NCBI GenBank assembly: GCA_046538945.1
Contig: JBKHHW010000004.1
Span: 1-56,867, forward strand
DNA: 56,867 nucleotides
From: JAEZKC01 sp046538945
Lineage (GTDB): Bacteria > Fibrobacterota > Chitinivibrionia > Chitinivibrionales > Chitinispirillaceae
Direction of reading: 5' to 3'
This document shows positions 43,280 through 53,995 of the stretch, in pieces; the stretch's first letter is position 1, and each line of letters opens with the position of its first letter. The notes beneath the pieces were generated by a model. It was not told the origin of the DNA. It was given only the letters and a program-made list of their open reading frames with translations, and searched no databases. A program made the position numbers and the translations under genes.

Positions 43280-44967
43280 ACTGTTTCCTTTTTGGCCTGA
43301 CGATTTTTCTTCAAAAACTCCTCTGCATGCTTGCGGCTGATTTCAGAATCACCTCCCAGCATTCGTGCAATCTCGGTGACTCTTTGAGAATCGTGCAGAG
43401 ATTCGACCCTGGTTACGGTCCTTCCACCCGAAACTTCTTTTGACACTCTGTAGTGGTGATCAGCCGAAGAGGCAATCTGATGCAGATGGGAAATGCAGAG
43501 AACCTGGTGTGTGCTGCTGAGGGAATAGAGCGCTTTGGATACCTCTCCTGCCAGCACTCCACCTATTCCCGTGTCGATTTCATCGAAAATCAGCACAGGT
43601 ATTTCATCATTTTCGGCAAGTATTGATTTGACTGCCAGCATGAGGCGGGAAACTTCTCCGCCTGAAGCCGTTTTTACAAGAGGCAGAAACGGCTCTCCGG
43701 GATTTGTTCGCACCATGAAGCGGACCGATTCCAGCCCTTCGGGGCCGGGTTCATCGGTTTTCTGCAGATCGGTTTTCCACTGCCCGCCATTGAATCCAAG
43801 CAGCACCATCCTGCGGGTGATCTCTTTGTCGAATTGCAGCGCAGCCTTCAACCGTACCCTTGAAAGCACATCTGCCGCATTCAAACATATTTCCTTACTC
43901 TTTTTTACTTCCGTTTCCAGCAGGTCCAGTTCGGCATCCGAATTGTCTATTGAAGCCAGGCTGCATTCGATAGTTTCAGTTTTTTTGATAAGGTCGTCCA
44001 GACTGCACATGTATTTCTTTTTCAAACGCTGGATTCTGGCAAGTCTCGAGTTTATTTCCTCGATTCTGTTCTGGTTGCTGCTGGTTCCCGTTTTCTGAAG
44101 ATAAGAGGTGCAGAAAAGGTCCAGTTCGGAACATATCGATATCACGCTTTCAATATCGTTTACCCACGGAGTTACCGAGGTGTCGAATTTACTGAATGTT
44201 TCGAGTTTTCTTTTTATAAACGACAGTTTTTTCTGCAGAGAATCACCGTCGGCGGAATTCATAGCTTCCAGAATGTCATTGGCACAGGCGATACGTTCCG
44301 CGGAGGAGGATAGGAGATTCAGTTCCTGCTCAAGCTCCTCTTCTTCTCCGCTGCGCGCATCCAGTTTCTTCAATTCTTTATACTGAAACTCAAGTATGTC
44401 ACGTTTTTCAGCCAGCTCTTTTACTCTGCGTTTTTCCTCTTTGAGCTTATCCCTGGCTAAAAGATAGCTGCGGTATGCCTGGTTGTAGGTTTCAGCCGGT
44501 TGTTTAACACCAGGGAGAGCGTTGAGCAGCCGCACGTGAGTACTCTCGTCCAGAAGGGACTGGTGCTGATGCTGACCGTGAAGATCGATAAGCATGTCAC
44601 CAAGCTTTCTCAGGGTGGAGAGGGGTACGGGAATCTGATTTATGTGGATTCTGTTCTTGTCGCTGCGGGAAATTTTCCGGCGGATAATGAGCGTGCCCTC
44701 TTCTGTTTCGATCCCGGATTCTCTGAGGAAATTTTCAAGTCTTGAACGGACCGATTTAATTTCCATCACTCCGTTCACTTCAGCTTCATCTTTTCCGTTG
44801 CGGATCATTTCCGAGGATGCTCTTTCTCCCAGAAGGAGTCCGATGGCTCCGATGAGTATTGATTTTCCTGCTCCGGTTTCACCGGTGAATACAGTGAACC
44901 CGTCATGGAACTCCAATGAAAGATCTTCTATAAGCGCGAGGTTTTTAATGCGGAGTTCACGTATCAT
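43276..44967 (-). CDS. recN: DNA repair protein RecN
   Basis: A 563-residue SMC-like ATPase for double-strand-break repair. Walker A GETGAGKS is at about 29-36, a central coiled coil runs about 150-380, and the C-terminal signature TASGGEVSRLMLAVK and Walker B VLIFDEIDTGIGG complete the ATPase. The start at ATG 44967 gives the conserved MIRELRIKNLALIED beginning, with AAAGGAGTG as ribosome site. A much longer open frame upstream overlaps nadK and is rejected. It overlaps the nadK end by 11 nt; nadK-recN is a common bacterial pair. It is the last gene of the long minus-strand run. Confidence 0.95.
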   Translation of the reverse strand: MIRELRIKNLALIEDLSLEFHDGFTVFTGETGAGKSILIGAIGLLLGERASSEMIRNGKDEAEVNGVMEIKSVRSRLENFLRESGIETEEGTLIIRRKISRSDKNRIHINQIPVPLSTLRKLGDMLIDLHGQHQHQSLLDESTHVRLLNALPGVKQPAETYNQAYRSYLLARDKLKEEKRRVKELAEKRDILEFQYKELKKLDARSGEEEELEQELNLLSSSAERIACANDILEAMNSADGDSLQKKLSFIKRKLETFSKFDTSVTPWVNDIESVISICSELDLFCTSYLQKTGTSSNQNRIEEINSRLARIQRLKKKYMCSLDDLIKKTETIECSLASIDNSDAELDLLETEVKKSKEICLNAADVLSRVRLKAALQFDKEITRRMVLLGFNGGQWKTDLQKTDEPGPEGLESVRFMVRTNPGEPFLPLVKTASGGEVSRLMLAVKSILAENDEIPVLIFDEIDTGIGGVLAGEVSKALYSLSSTHQVLCISHLHQIASSADHHYRVSKEVSGGRTVTRVESLHDSQRVTEIARMLGGDSEISRKHAEEFLKKNRQAKKETV

Positions 44968-45856
44968 GTTGTTCACTCCTTTGTTTGTAGCCCTGACCCC
45001 AGCCCATTTTACTTCTGAGAAGAGAGAAGTACGACCGTTCCACCAGTTGTATGAGATTTGTCCGGACTCCTCCGTATGAGACAATGATTTCATCACCGCT
45101 TTGCAGACGTACCGATTCGAGTCCGTCGGCGCTTAGCAGCAGGTCGGGATTTTTCTCGTTAATCACCAGACGGATACTGCGGTCTGAGGGCAGGATGATG
45201 GGTCTTTCGGTCAATGAATGTGGACAGATGGGTGTTAAAAGGAATGCCTGGACCGTGGGCTCCACAATCGGCCCTCCGGCAGAGAGTGAGTAGGCGGTGG
45301 AACCGTTGGGAGTAGCCACAATGATGCCGTCCGCGAAAAAATCGGTTATGAAAGCTGAACCGCACCAGGCTGAGATCGAGGTCAGTTTCGGGGTGTTTAT
45401 CCTGTTTATATAAATGTCGTTAAGAGCATGGAATCTGCATATGAGATCACTGCTTCGGACTATGCATGCCTCCAGAACCATTCTGCTGATGGTATGGTAC
45501 TGGCCTGCACAGATTTTTTTAAGGCTCTCTTCAAGTTCTTCCGGACCTATGTCGGTGAGAAATCCAAGCCCCCCCAGATTGATACCCACAATCGGTTTTC
45601 CGGAAAATCTGCTCATGTGGGCAACGGACAAGAATGTCCCATCACCTCCAACAGAAAGAAGTGCATCGCTTTTTGCAATCAGCGCGTGCTCGGAATCGAG
45701 AACCGAATTTTCCGCAGGGACTGTGCCGGAAAGATCTGGATGGAAATGCACGGGGACTCTGTTGTTTGCGGCCCATCTTTGAATCCGCAGCAGCACATCT
45801 CTGGTCTGCTCGTCTTTTTTAAAGGCCACAACTCCAAAAGAGGAAACCGGTTTCAT
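44957..45856 (-). CDS. nadK: NAD kinase
   Basis: A 299-residue ATP-NAD kinase that makes NADP+. Its signatures are the GGDGTFL motif, the GINLGGLGFLTD segment and NGSTAYSLSAGGP, the catalytic/NAD-binding loop. I chose ATG 45856; an in-frame TTG six bases earlier is an alternative. AAAGGA lies upstream. It is placed between the aroA-like gene and recN, with only 12 nt to the former. Confidence 0.95.
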   Translation of the reverse strand: MKPVSSFGVVAFKKDEQTRDVLLRIQRWAANNRVPVHFHPDLSGTVPAENSVLDSEHALIAKSDALLSVGGDGTFLSVAHMSRFSGKPIVGINLGGLGFLTDIGPEELEESLKKICAGQYHTISRMVLEACIVRSSDLICRFHALNDIYINRINTPKLTSISAWCGSAFITDFFADGIIVATPNGSTAYSLSAGGPIVEPTVQAFLLTPICPHSLTERPIILPSDRSIRLVINEKNPDLLLSADGLESVRLQSGDEIIVSYGGVRTNLIQLVERSYFSLLRSKMGWGQGYKQRSEQHDT

Positions 45857-45868
45857 TCTCAATCCTTT

Positions 45869-47227
45869 TTATTGTGAACGGAACTCGCAGATTTTTTCCA
45901 GCATCTGTTCGAATTCCGGCCAGCGTGCTTTGATATATTCATCCTCTATGGATGTCTCACCCATGCATTTCAGGCCGGCCATGCAGAATGCTACGGCGAT
46001 ATTGGCCGGAAGTGGTTCACTCAGATCAAAACCGTCAAAATCACTGGCACCCTCCATTACTATCCCATCAGGCATTTCGCCGTGGCGCACTCCAAGGGTT
46101 CTGAGACATTTTTCCAGCAGGTCGATTCCATCAGGCTCGTCAAGACGGAGCTCTTCCAGTTCTCTGAACACTGACTGACCTCTGGCAAATGCTGCCGTTA
46201 CACTCATACAGGGCAGCTGTCCGGTGAATTGGTACAGGGGAATGCACTTTACTTTTCGCCCGGTGAGTTCCGTTTTCTGAATGGTGACCATTCCAGCCGC
46301 CCCGAAGGAAGTGCGTTTGTTTTCCTGTATGGACAATTTACATCCCATTTTTCTGATGAAACCCATATGCTGCGATGCCCAGGATTCCAGCGGAACATTG
46401 GATATCACAAATGATCCCTTGGGTATCATGCACTTGACACTCAGAAGCGCTGCCGCCAGAATGTCATCACCCGGGACAGACAGTTCAACCGCTTCCCTTC
46501 TTTCCTGTTTTGTATAATCCACCGAAACCGTGAAAGTCTGGTTCTGAGCTGGGGCGGTTTTCATTTTCTGCTGCATGAACCGGATCCGCTGCATCAGTGG
46601 ATCATTTGTCTTTTCAGCAGTATTTGATTTTACCGAAATCGGATAACCAAGGGCCTGTGAAAGGTGCCTGAGAGGGTTGGAGAGATAAAAGCTGATTGTA
46701 AAGGAACACGATTCATTTTTTCCCATTAGAAACGAAAGAAGAGCGGCGCTGTTGTCTTCATTAACGGAGAGGTCGGTGTCCGGACATGTGAAGTCTGCTG
46801 CATGTAACCCGTACGTTTGGGCGACATTCAATTTTTCCAGTTTGATTCCCAGTTTTTTCCCCTGCTCTATCCAGGCATTAATTCTTTTATCGGATGCGGA
46901 CCGGGATACTACGGTCTTTCCCATTCCCAGTCCAAGGAAGAGAAACATGGTCCGGTATGTCTGAAGAGAATCCGGGAGGTTGAGAAGAAGGGTGGGGTCA
47001 TTGCTGACCACAGGTGTTATGTGAAGGGTGGAATCTGCAAGTTCGATTTCTGCATGCCCCTGAAGGGATTTGCGAATGTCTGACAATACAGAGTTTTCCT
47101 TGATTTCGGGAATTTGGACTTCTGTACCGGTTGCACAGGCACTCAGCGCCGCCAAATACAGAAGGTCGGGATTTGTGGGGAGTACGATTTTTCCTTGTAC
47201 AGCTTTGACGGGATGCAGTTTAAGCAT
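45869..47227 (-). CDS. EPSP synthase (AroA) homologue lacking the known active-site residues
   Basis: A 452-residue protein with the length, two-domain layout and landmarks of EPSP synthase (FARGQSVFRELEELRL, MPDGIVMEG, IAVAFCMAGL near the C-terminus). The conserved catalytic positions known for E. coli AroA are changed: the PGSKSxxxR segment reads LPTNPDLLYLAAL (no Lys or Arg), the SSQ substrate motif is NSA, the catalytic Asp segment (DxxP) reads GQLP, KESDR reads DEPDG, the DHR motif is PAN, and the final Lys is Arg. It sits directly after tyrA and a chorismate mutase. It may be a non-catalytic or repurposed member. A functional aroA would be expected elsewhere. Confidence 0.75.
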   Translation of the reverse strand: MLKLHPVKAVQGKIVLPTNPDLLYLAALSACATGTEVQIPEIKENSVLSDIRKSLQGHAEIELADSTLHITPVVSNDPTLLLNLPDSLQTYRTMFLFLGLGMGKTVVSRSASDKRINAWIEQGKKLGIKLEKLNVAQTYGLHAADFTCPDTDLSVNEDNSAALLSFLMGKNESCSFTISFYLSNPLRHLSQALGYPISVKSNTAEKTNDPLMQRIRFMQQKMKTAPAQNQTFTVSVDYTKQERREAVELSVPGDDILAAALLSVKCMIPKGSFVISNVPLESWASQHMGFIRKMGCKLSIQENKRTSFGAAGMVTIQKTELTGRKVKCIPLYQFTGQLPCMSVTAAFARGQSVFRELEELRLDEPDGIDLLEKCLRTLGVRHGEMPDGIVMEGASDFDGFDLSEPLPANIAVAFCMAGLKCMGETSIEDEYIKARWPEFEQMLEKICEFRSQ

Positions 47228-47231
47228 CGGC

Positions 47232-48341
47232 TCAGCTCCTTTCGCGGGCGGAAAATCCGTTGCCGTTGAGAGTTTCTATTGCCTCTCTGGCGATTTCAGG
47301 AGACTCAAAAGCCAGTCGGATAGTCCCGCCTTCACCTTCTCTGACTTTCAGCACTTCGATGTCCTTGATATTTATCTTTTTGCTGGCAAGCAGGGAGGAA
47401 ACCGAGGCGATGAAACCCGGTTTGTCCTCGGCCATTATGAGAATCTCACTTAATCTGCCGATAAAACCTTTGCTTGACAGCGGAATCGAATTCCTTATGT
47501 TTTTAGCTTCTTCGAAATCCTTTCTGAGTGAATCGGCCAGAAGAGACGATTTCATTTCTGAAAGGATGTGAATAAAAGAATCCAGAAGTGGACTTATCGC
47601 GTTCTTATTTGTGACAAGAATGTCATGCCACATGCTGTAGGGAGCTGAGGCGATTCTTGTCATGTCTCTGAACCCTCCTGCGGCAAGAGAAAGGGTGCCC
47701 GGAATTTTCTCCTCCTGTTTGCCGGCTGCAAGTACGAGCGCGCTGGCCAGCATATGGGGAACGTGGCTGACTGTGGCGGCAATGCTGTCATGCACGGCTG
47801 GGTCGAGGAAAACGTGTTTGCAGCCGAGGTGCTGCCTGAGGAAATCGGAGAGGGCCTTGTCCCTGCTTTCAGGTTTGTTTTGTGCGGGTGTCAGCACATA
47901 AATGGCGTTTTGGAAAAGATAAGGATCGCTCGCTGACGGCCCGCTTTTTTCCGAGCCGGCCATTGGGTGTCCCCCCACGAAGTGAACAGAGGCGGGAAGG
48001 TGTTTTCGGGCTGTTTGTGCTATTTCTTTTTTTGTACTGCCTACATCAGTGATTATCAGATTGTCAGGCAGTTCCATTTTACCAAGAGATTCTATTGTGC
48101 GCAGGATAGTGAGAATAGGGGAGCAAAGGAACAGCAGATCGGTTTTCCTGACCACCTCGGGCAGAGCATCGTAATGGTGGCCTTCATCTATCAGATCGAG
48201 TTCTTCAGCTTTCTTCAGGTTTGACTCAGAAGAAAGACCGATGATTTTGCCGTTGAATCCGGTTTTTTTCAGGGCTGCTCCAATGGAGCCGCCCAGCAGT
48301 CCCACACTGTAGATTGTAACCGTTTTGGGGTTGTAGCTCAT
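47232..48341 (-). CDS. tyrA: Prephenate dehydrogenase with ACT domain
   Basis: TyrA oxidatively decarboxylates prephenate to 4-hydroxyphenylpyruvate for tyrosine. Its 369 residues contain the Rossmann motif SVGLLGGSIG, HPMAGSEKSG and SHVPHMLASAL with the catalytic His. A C-terminal ACT domain (about 295-365, ILIMAEDKPGFIASVSSLLA) probably mediates feedback by tyrosine. Its start overlaps the chorismate mutase stop by 4 nt, so prephenate formation and use are encoded side by side. Confidence 0.92.
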   Translation of the reverse strand: MSYNPKTVTIYSVGLLGGSIGAALKKTGFNGKIIGLSSESNLKKAEELDLIDEGHHYDALPEVVRKTDLLFLCSPILTILRTIESLGKMELPDNLIITDVGSTKKEIAQTARKHLPASVHFVGGHPMAGSEKSGPSASDPYLFQNAIYVLTPAQNKPESRDKALSDFLRQHLGCKHVFLDPAVHDSIAATVSHVPHMLASALVLAAGKQEEKIPGTLSLAAGGFRDMTRIASAPYSMWHDILVTNKNAISPLLDSFIHILSEMKSSLLADSLRKDFEEAKNIRNSIPLSSKGFIGRLSEILIMAEDKPGFIASVSSLLASKKINIKDIEVLKVREGEGGTIRLAFESPEIAREAIETLNGNGFSARERS

Positions 48342-49087
48342 TGCTCCTCGCTCCGCTTCCTGTTCAGTAAATAGAGTATCTCCCCCTTTTTGGTGAGGGG
48401 TATTATAGTATCGTGATAGTAGCGGACAACCGGTTCGGGATCTATGACATTTCTCACCTGTCGGTTGATATCCGCCTGGATCAGACTGACTTTCCTTTTC
48501 ACGCGTTCAATGATCCGTTCTTCAACATTTCTGCGGGTCAGTTTATGAAGAAGCGCTTCCCTGTCGTTCTGTTCTATGAGTTGCATGTAAGCCTGAGGGG
48601 CTGCGCGGAATTTGCTTTCCGCAACGTATAATGCTCCGAAATGGATTCGGCGAGCTATTGCCTGTACTGTGTACACATCATGCTCGACACTCGAGCCGTA
48701 CTGGCCGTCATCACCTTCAGGGCAAATCTCAGGCACAAGTGACATATAACTTTCAAGAATGTCATCCGAAAGGTTCACCCTGTCGTAATCATCGATGAAA
48801 AGGCCTGTATCGGGAATGTTGACTTCTCGTTGAGGTTCGGGAAGAGATCTGAAAAAAGGTCTCTCCTCGGGAACACAGAAACGTCCGAATCTGGCATCCA
48901 TCTCTTCCTGGTAGCGGAGACGCAACTGGAAAAGAGAAAATGCGTCCTCACCTCTAAAGCCGCTTTTACCGGGAGTGTATATAACCGTGTTGCTTCTCCA
49001 CTGCGCCCTTTCGATCAACTTGCTGATGATCGTTTCTTCCAGCCCCTCGAGACGGGCTGCAATGGACTGCAGGTCAATAGGTATCAT
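48338..49087 (-). CDS. Chorismate mutase of the eukaryotic (yeast Aro7, AroQ-beta) type
   Basis: A 249-residue helical protein whose length and pattern follow yeast Aro7 and not the 90-residue bacterial AroQ. Matching blocks are SVEHDVYTVQAIARRIHFG with a following Lys in ESKF (catalytic Arg/Lys region), RNVEERIIERV, and the end IIPLTKKGEILYLLNR (Thr and Glu of the active site). The N-terminal Arg equivalent to yeast Arg16 appears displaced by about two residues (Arg12). It converts chorismate to prephenate for the adjacent tyrA. The gap to trpA is one base. Confidence 0.85.
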   Translation of the reverse strand: MIPIDLQSIAARLEGLEETIISKLIERAQWRSNTVIYTPGKSGFRGEDAFSLFQLRLRYQEEMDARFGRFCVPEERPFFRSLPEPQREVNIPDTGLFIDDYDRVNLSDDILESYMSLVPEICPEGDDGQYGSSVEHDVYTVQAIARRIHFGALYVAESKFRAAPQAYMQLIEQNDREALLHKLTRRNVEERIIERVKRKVSLIQADINRQVRNVIDPEPVVRYYHDTIIPLTKKGEILYLLNRKRSEEQ

Positions 49088-49088
49088 T

Positions 49089-49907
49089 TTATGCGCTTCC
49101 CGCCCCGAATCCGGTGGCAGCTTTGAACTGTGATACTTTTCTCTTCAGAATCGCGGCAGGATTTTTCCCTTTGATAGCCGCTGCTTCTATTTCCTTTACC
49201 AACGCACTTCCTACGATTACTCCGTCTGCACCTGCTTTTCCCACTTGCTTCACGTGTTCAGGCGTGGAGATGCCGAATCCCACTGCAGCGGGTTTATCGG
49301 TGATCCGTTTGAGCCTTTCAAGCGTCGACTTGACACTCGTGCTTAGTTCGGTGTCGGTGCCCGTGGTGCCGGGGCGGCTGACAACGTACACAAAAGAATC
49401 TATATGCTCACAGATAAATCTCATCCGCTCCTCGGGAGTGAATTCGGTCACTATGAATACCCGACCTATTCCGTATTTGTGCATTGATTTATGAAGCTCT
49501 CCGGATTCCTCCGGCGGCATATCGGCTACAAGCAGACTGTCGATTCCCGCCTTTGCAGCGCGTCTGCAGAATTCGTCATACCCGATACAGGACACCGTAT
49601 TTGAATATAGAAGAAGTCCGATGGGTATATCGGTGCGTTTTCTGACTTTACCTATCATGGAGAAGAATGAACTGTAGGAAAAGCCCGCCTCGATGGCTCT
49701 CTGTGCAGCTCTTTGGTTTACGGGACCATCCGCAACGGGGTCGGAGAAAGGATATCCGATCTCAAGCACATCGGCCCCGCCTTTCACGTATGCGTCTACG
49801 ATGTCCATAAATGTTTCCGGATCGGGATCTCCGGCAACCGCAAAGGGTATGAATGCCTTTTCTTTTTGATTTCTGGTTCTGCTGAATGCCTCTTCGTATC
49901 TGTTCAT
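49089..49907 (-). CDS. trpA: Tryptophan synthase alpha chain
   Basis: TrpA cleaves indole-3-glycerol phosphate to indole, which passes to TrpB. The 272 residues form a TIM barrel with the catalytic pair in LEIGYPFSDP (Glu) and DPVADGP (Asp). Phosphate-binding residues lie in GFGISTPEHV and DGVIVGSALV. The ATG overlaps the trpB stop by 4 nt. No trpC, D, E or F genes are in the window, so only the last enzyme of the pathway is encoded here. Confidence 0.96.
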   Translation of the reverse strand: MNRYEEAFSRTRNQKEKAFIPFAVAGDPDPETFMDIVDAYVKGGADVLEIGYPFSDPVADGPVNQRAAQRAIEAGFSYSSFFSMIGKVRKRTDIPIGLLLYSNTVSCIGYDEFCRRAAKAGIDSLLVADMPPEESGELHKSMHKYGIGRVFIVTEFTPEERMRFICEHIDSFVYVVSRPGTTGTDTELSTSVKSTLERLKRITDKPAAVGFGISTPEHVKQVGKAGADGVIVGSALVKEIEAAAIKGKNPAAILKRKVSQFKAATGFGAGSA

Positions 49908-51103
49908 AATTTCATCCCAAGGTAATCGGCGACGGAATATATGTCCTTGTCCCCGCGTCCGGAAAGGTTGACCACCATTATCGAGTCAGGGGAAAGCTGT
50001 GGTGCTCTTCTGAGTGCGTAGGCCAGTGCGTGTGAAGATTCCAGGGCCGGAATGATCCCCTCGGTTTCGCAGAGAACTTTGAAGGCGTTCACCGCCTCCT
50101 TATCCGTTGCATAGGTGTAGTCAACTCTTTCGGTCTCCATTAGAAAGGAGTGCTGGGGGCCGACACCGCTGTAATCAAGTCCTGCTGATACAGAATGAGT
50201 GTTTTCGATCTGACCGTTTCTGTTCTGAAGCACGTAGGAGAAGGCTCCGTGGAGAATGCCGGGTTTTGCGTTTTTGGAAGGTGTAAGGCGAACTGCGTGC
50301 TTTTTTCCCTTCAGGCCCAATCCGCCGGCTTCCACTCCGACAAGCTTGACCTTTTGGTCCTCCAGAAAGGCACTGAATATTCCTATGGCGTTGCTTCCTC
50401 CGCCTACGCACGCCACTACTTCCTGGGGCAGTTTCCCTGTGCGGTCTAGAATTTGGGCTCTGCACTCTTTTCCAATTACCGACTGGAAGTCACTCACGAT
50501 GGATGGGAACGGATGAGGACCCAGAGCCGAACCGAAAACATAGTGAGTGTCTTTGACCGTTTTGGTCCAGTCGCGCATGGCCTCATTGACTGCATCTTTG
50601 AGGGTCTTGCCGCCGCTGTCAACCGGCACCACTTTCGCTCCCAGCAGATTCATACGGAATACGTTGGGTTTCTGGCGCTCCATGTCTACTGTTCCCATGA
50701 AAATGTCACAGGACATTCCCAGAAGGGCTGCCGCGGTGGCGGTGGCAACTCCGTGCTGGCCCGCACCCGTTTCCGCAATAAGCCGGGTCTTTCCCATGTA
50801 CCTTGCAAGCAGGGCCTGTCCAAGAGCGTTGGTGATCTTGTGTGCTCCGGTGTGGTTGAGATCCTCTCTTTTGAGAAAAATTGTCGCTCCGCCCAGTTCT
50901 TCACTCAAGCTTACCGCCTGATAGAGAGGTGTCTGGCGGCCGTTGTAGTCTTCAAGAAGCCGCTTGTATTCATTCTGCCATTGAGGTTCATTGCGGAATG
51001 TCTCGTAGGCGGCTTCCACTTCTTTCAGAGCCGGCATGAGGGTTTCAGGTGCAAACGTGCCCCCGAATCTGCCGAAATAACCATCTTTCACGCTTCTGTC
51101 CAT
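49904..51103 (-). CDS. trpB: Tryptophan synthase beta chain
   Basis: TrpB is a PLP enzyme joining indole and serine. Its 399 residues contain the PLP lysine in NHTGAHKI (Lys of the HK pair), ETGAGQHGVA for the substrate carboxylate and GGGSNAIG for the phosphate. The opening KDGYFGRFGGTFAPETLM is typical of the TrpB1 group. It partners the overlapping trpA. The lepB-like gene ends 13 nt upstream of its start. Confidence 0.97.
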   Translation of the reverse strand: MDRSVKDGYFGRFGGTFAPETLMPALKEVEAAYETFRNEPQWQNEYKRLLEDYNGRQTPLYQAVSLSEELGGATIFLKREDLNHTGAHKITNALGQALLARYMGKTRLIAETGAGQHGVATATAAALLGMSCDIFMGTVDMERQKPNVFRMNLLGAKVVPVDSGGKTLKDAVNEAMRDWTKTVKDTHYVFGSALGPHPFPSIVSDFQSVIGKECRAQILDRTGKLPQEVVACVGGGSNAIGIFSAFLEDQKVKLVGVEAGGLGLKGKKHAVRLTPSKNAKPGILHGAFSYVLQNRNGQIENTHSVSAGLDYSGVGPQHSFLMETERVDYTYATDKEAVNAFKVLCETEGIIPALESSHALAYALRRAPQLSPDSIMVVNLSGRGDKDIYSVADYLGMKL

Positions 51104-51116
51104 TCATCGAATCCGT

Positions 51117-52073
51117 TCAGTTTATGAATCTGCCAAATCTGCTGAAGCTCAGGGTGCGTTTGCCCGCGGAATTCTGCGCACAGCTCCACAAGGTCATGAC
51201 GGGTCTTCCGAACACCAGGGAAGAGTTAACCGGGCCGTAGTACCGTGAGTCCAGGGCTTTTTCATTGTTGTCCCCCAGCAGAAAAAGGTATCTGTCCTGA
51301 ACCGTAAAGCCTTCTATGGAGTCGCCACCTTGAGTGATTTTGAATTCCAGCCGGAAATCTCTGTCATCGAGGGTTATTCTGAGATAGGCCTGAAGACGAT
51401 CCCAGAAAAACCAGTCGTAGCGAAGATGTTCAGGAACTGATTCCAAAGTTCCTCTGTACAGGGTAAAATCTTTGATAAAATAAGTGTTGCTGGCGGTATC
51501 GTCTATGAAGAGAGCGGCATCCAGATCATAATGAGATTCGGGATTTTCCTGACGCAGTACGGAGAAGGAAAAAAAGAAGTCCCTTAAAGAAAGCTCGCCG
51601 AAACGTATGCTGTCCCCCGGTGCGGGTATCCTGTAGGGATCCATGAAGTCTCTGGGAGAATAGTCGGCGGGCAGAACTACTTTTTCATTCTGAGGATCAG
51701 CATCTGTTTTCTCAGGTGCCTGGGAACCGATATGGAAGGTGCCGCTGTCGATTGCGGCCGTATCACCAGAAGCTCCCGCGACTCTGAGGAGAGTGTTTTC
51801 TTTTTTTCCGGGTAATCTGCAAAGAACGGGCTTGCCGGTCGAGGGGTTTGACATAAGTGTCCTGAGGCCCGGTAGGTAAGGAGTTCTGAACAGAATGATT
51901 CTGTCACCTTTTCCTACTGCGGGACTCATCTGTGACCCGTTGACCACGATGGAATCAAGGATGGTGAATTTGATCAGAACTCCCACCCCCAATACCAGCA
52001 GAAACTGTTTGGTCCCTCTGTAGAGAGCCAGACGGAAATCCGCCGGTTCCGTCTTCTTCAACAGGTCCTCCAT
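51117..52073 (-). CDS. Signal peptidase I (S26) homologue, catalytic dyad apparently lost
   Basis: A 318-residue membrane protein with one N-terminal TM helix (about 22-40) and an extended S26-type periplasmic domain that ends with the family motif LGDNNEKALDSRYYGPV. It lies directly after lepA, the classical position of lepB. However, the nucleophile motif (SMxP in active enzymes) reads QMSP (Gln48), unless Ser47 serves with a one-residue shift, and the catalytic Lys (KR in E. coli IKRAVG) is Leu96 in LLRVAG. An insertion-rich middle makes it longer than E. coli LepB's core. It may be an inactive or altered paralogue; an active lepB would be needed elsewhere. Confidence 0.75.
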   Translation of the reverse strand: MEDLLKKTEPADFRLALYRGTKQFLLVLGVGVLIKFTILDSIVVNGSQMSPAVGKGDRIILFRTPYLPGLRTLMSNPSTGKPVLCRLPGKKENTLLRVAGASGDTAAIDSGTFHIGSQAPEKTDADPQNEKVVLPADYSPRDFMDPYRIPAPGDSIRFGELSLRDFFFSFSVLRQENPESHYDLDAALFIDDTASNTYFIKDFTLYRGTLESVPEHLRYDWFFWDRLQAYLRITLDDRDFRLEFKITQGGDSIEGFTVQDRYLFLLGDNNEKALDSRYYGPVNSSLVFGRPVMTLWSCAQNSAGKRTLSFSRFGRFIN

Positions 52074-52074
52074 G

Positions 52075-53874
<1,800 letters not shown>

Positions 53875-53995
53875 TGCTTTTCCCTGTTGATGAATCTTTT
53901 AAACTGGTTTTGCCCCGAATCGCTGGAAATGTTCCTAAATTTGAACAGGTAATATAGTTCATGACAGAGGCCGGCAGAAATGGGCCCATCTTAGG

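Noticed and set aside
44968..45096. A recN start 43 codons upstream.
   Set aside because: The extension lies wholly within nadK and precedes the conserved RecN N-terminus, which has its own ribosome site at the internal ATG.
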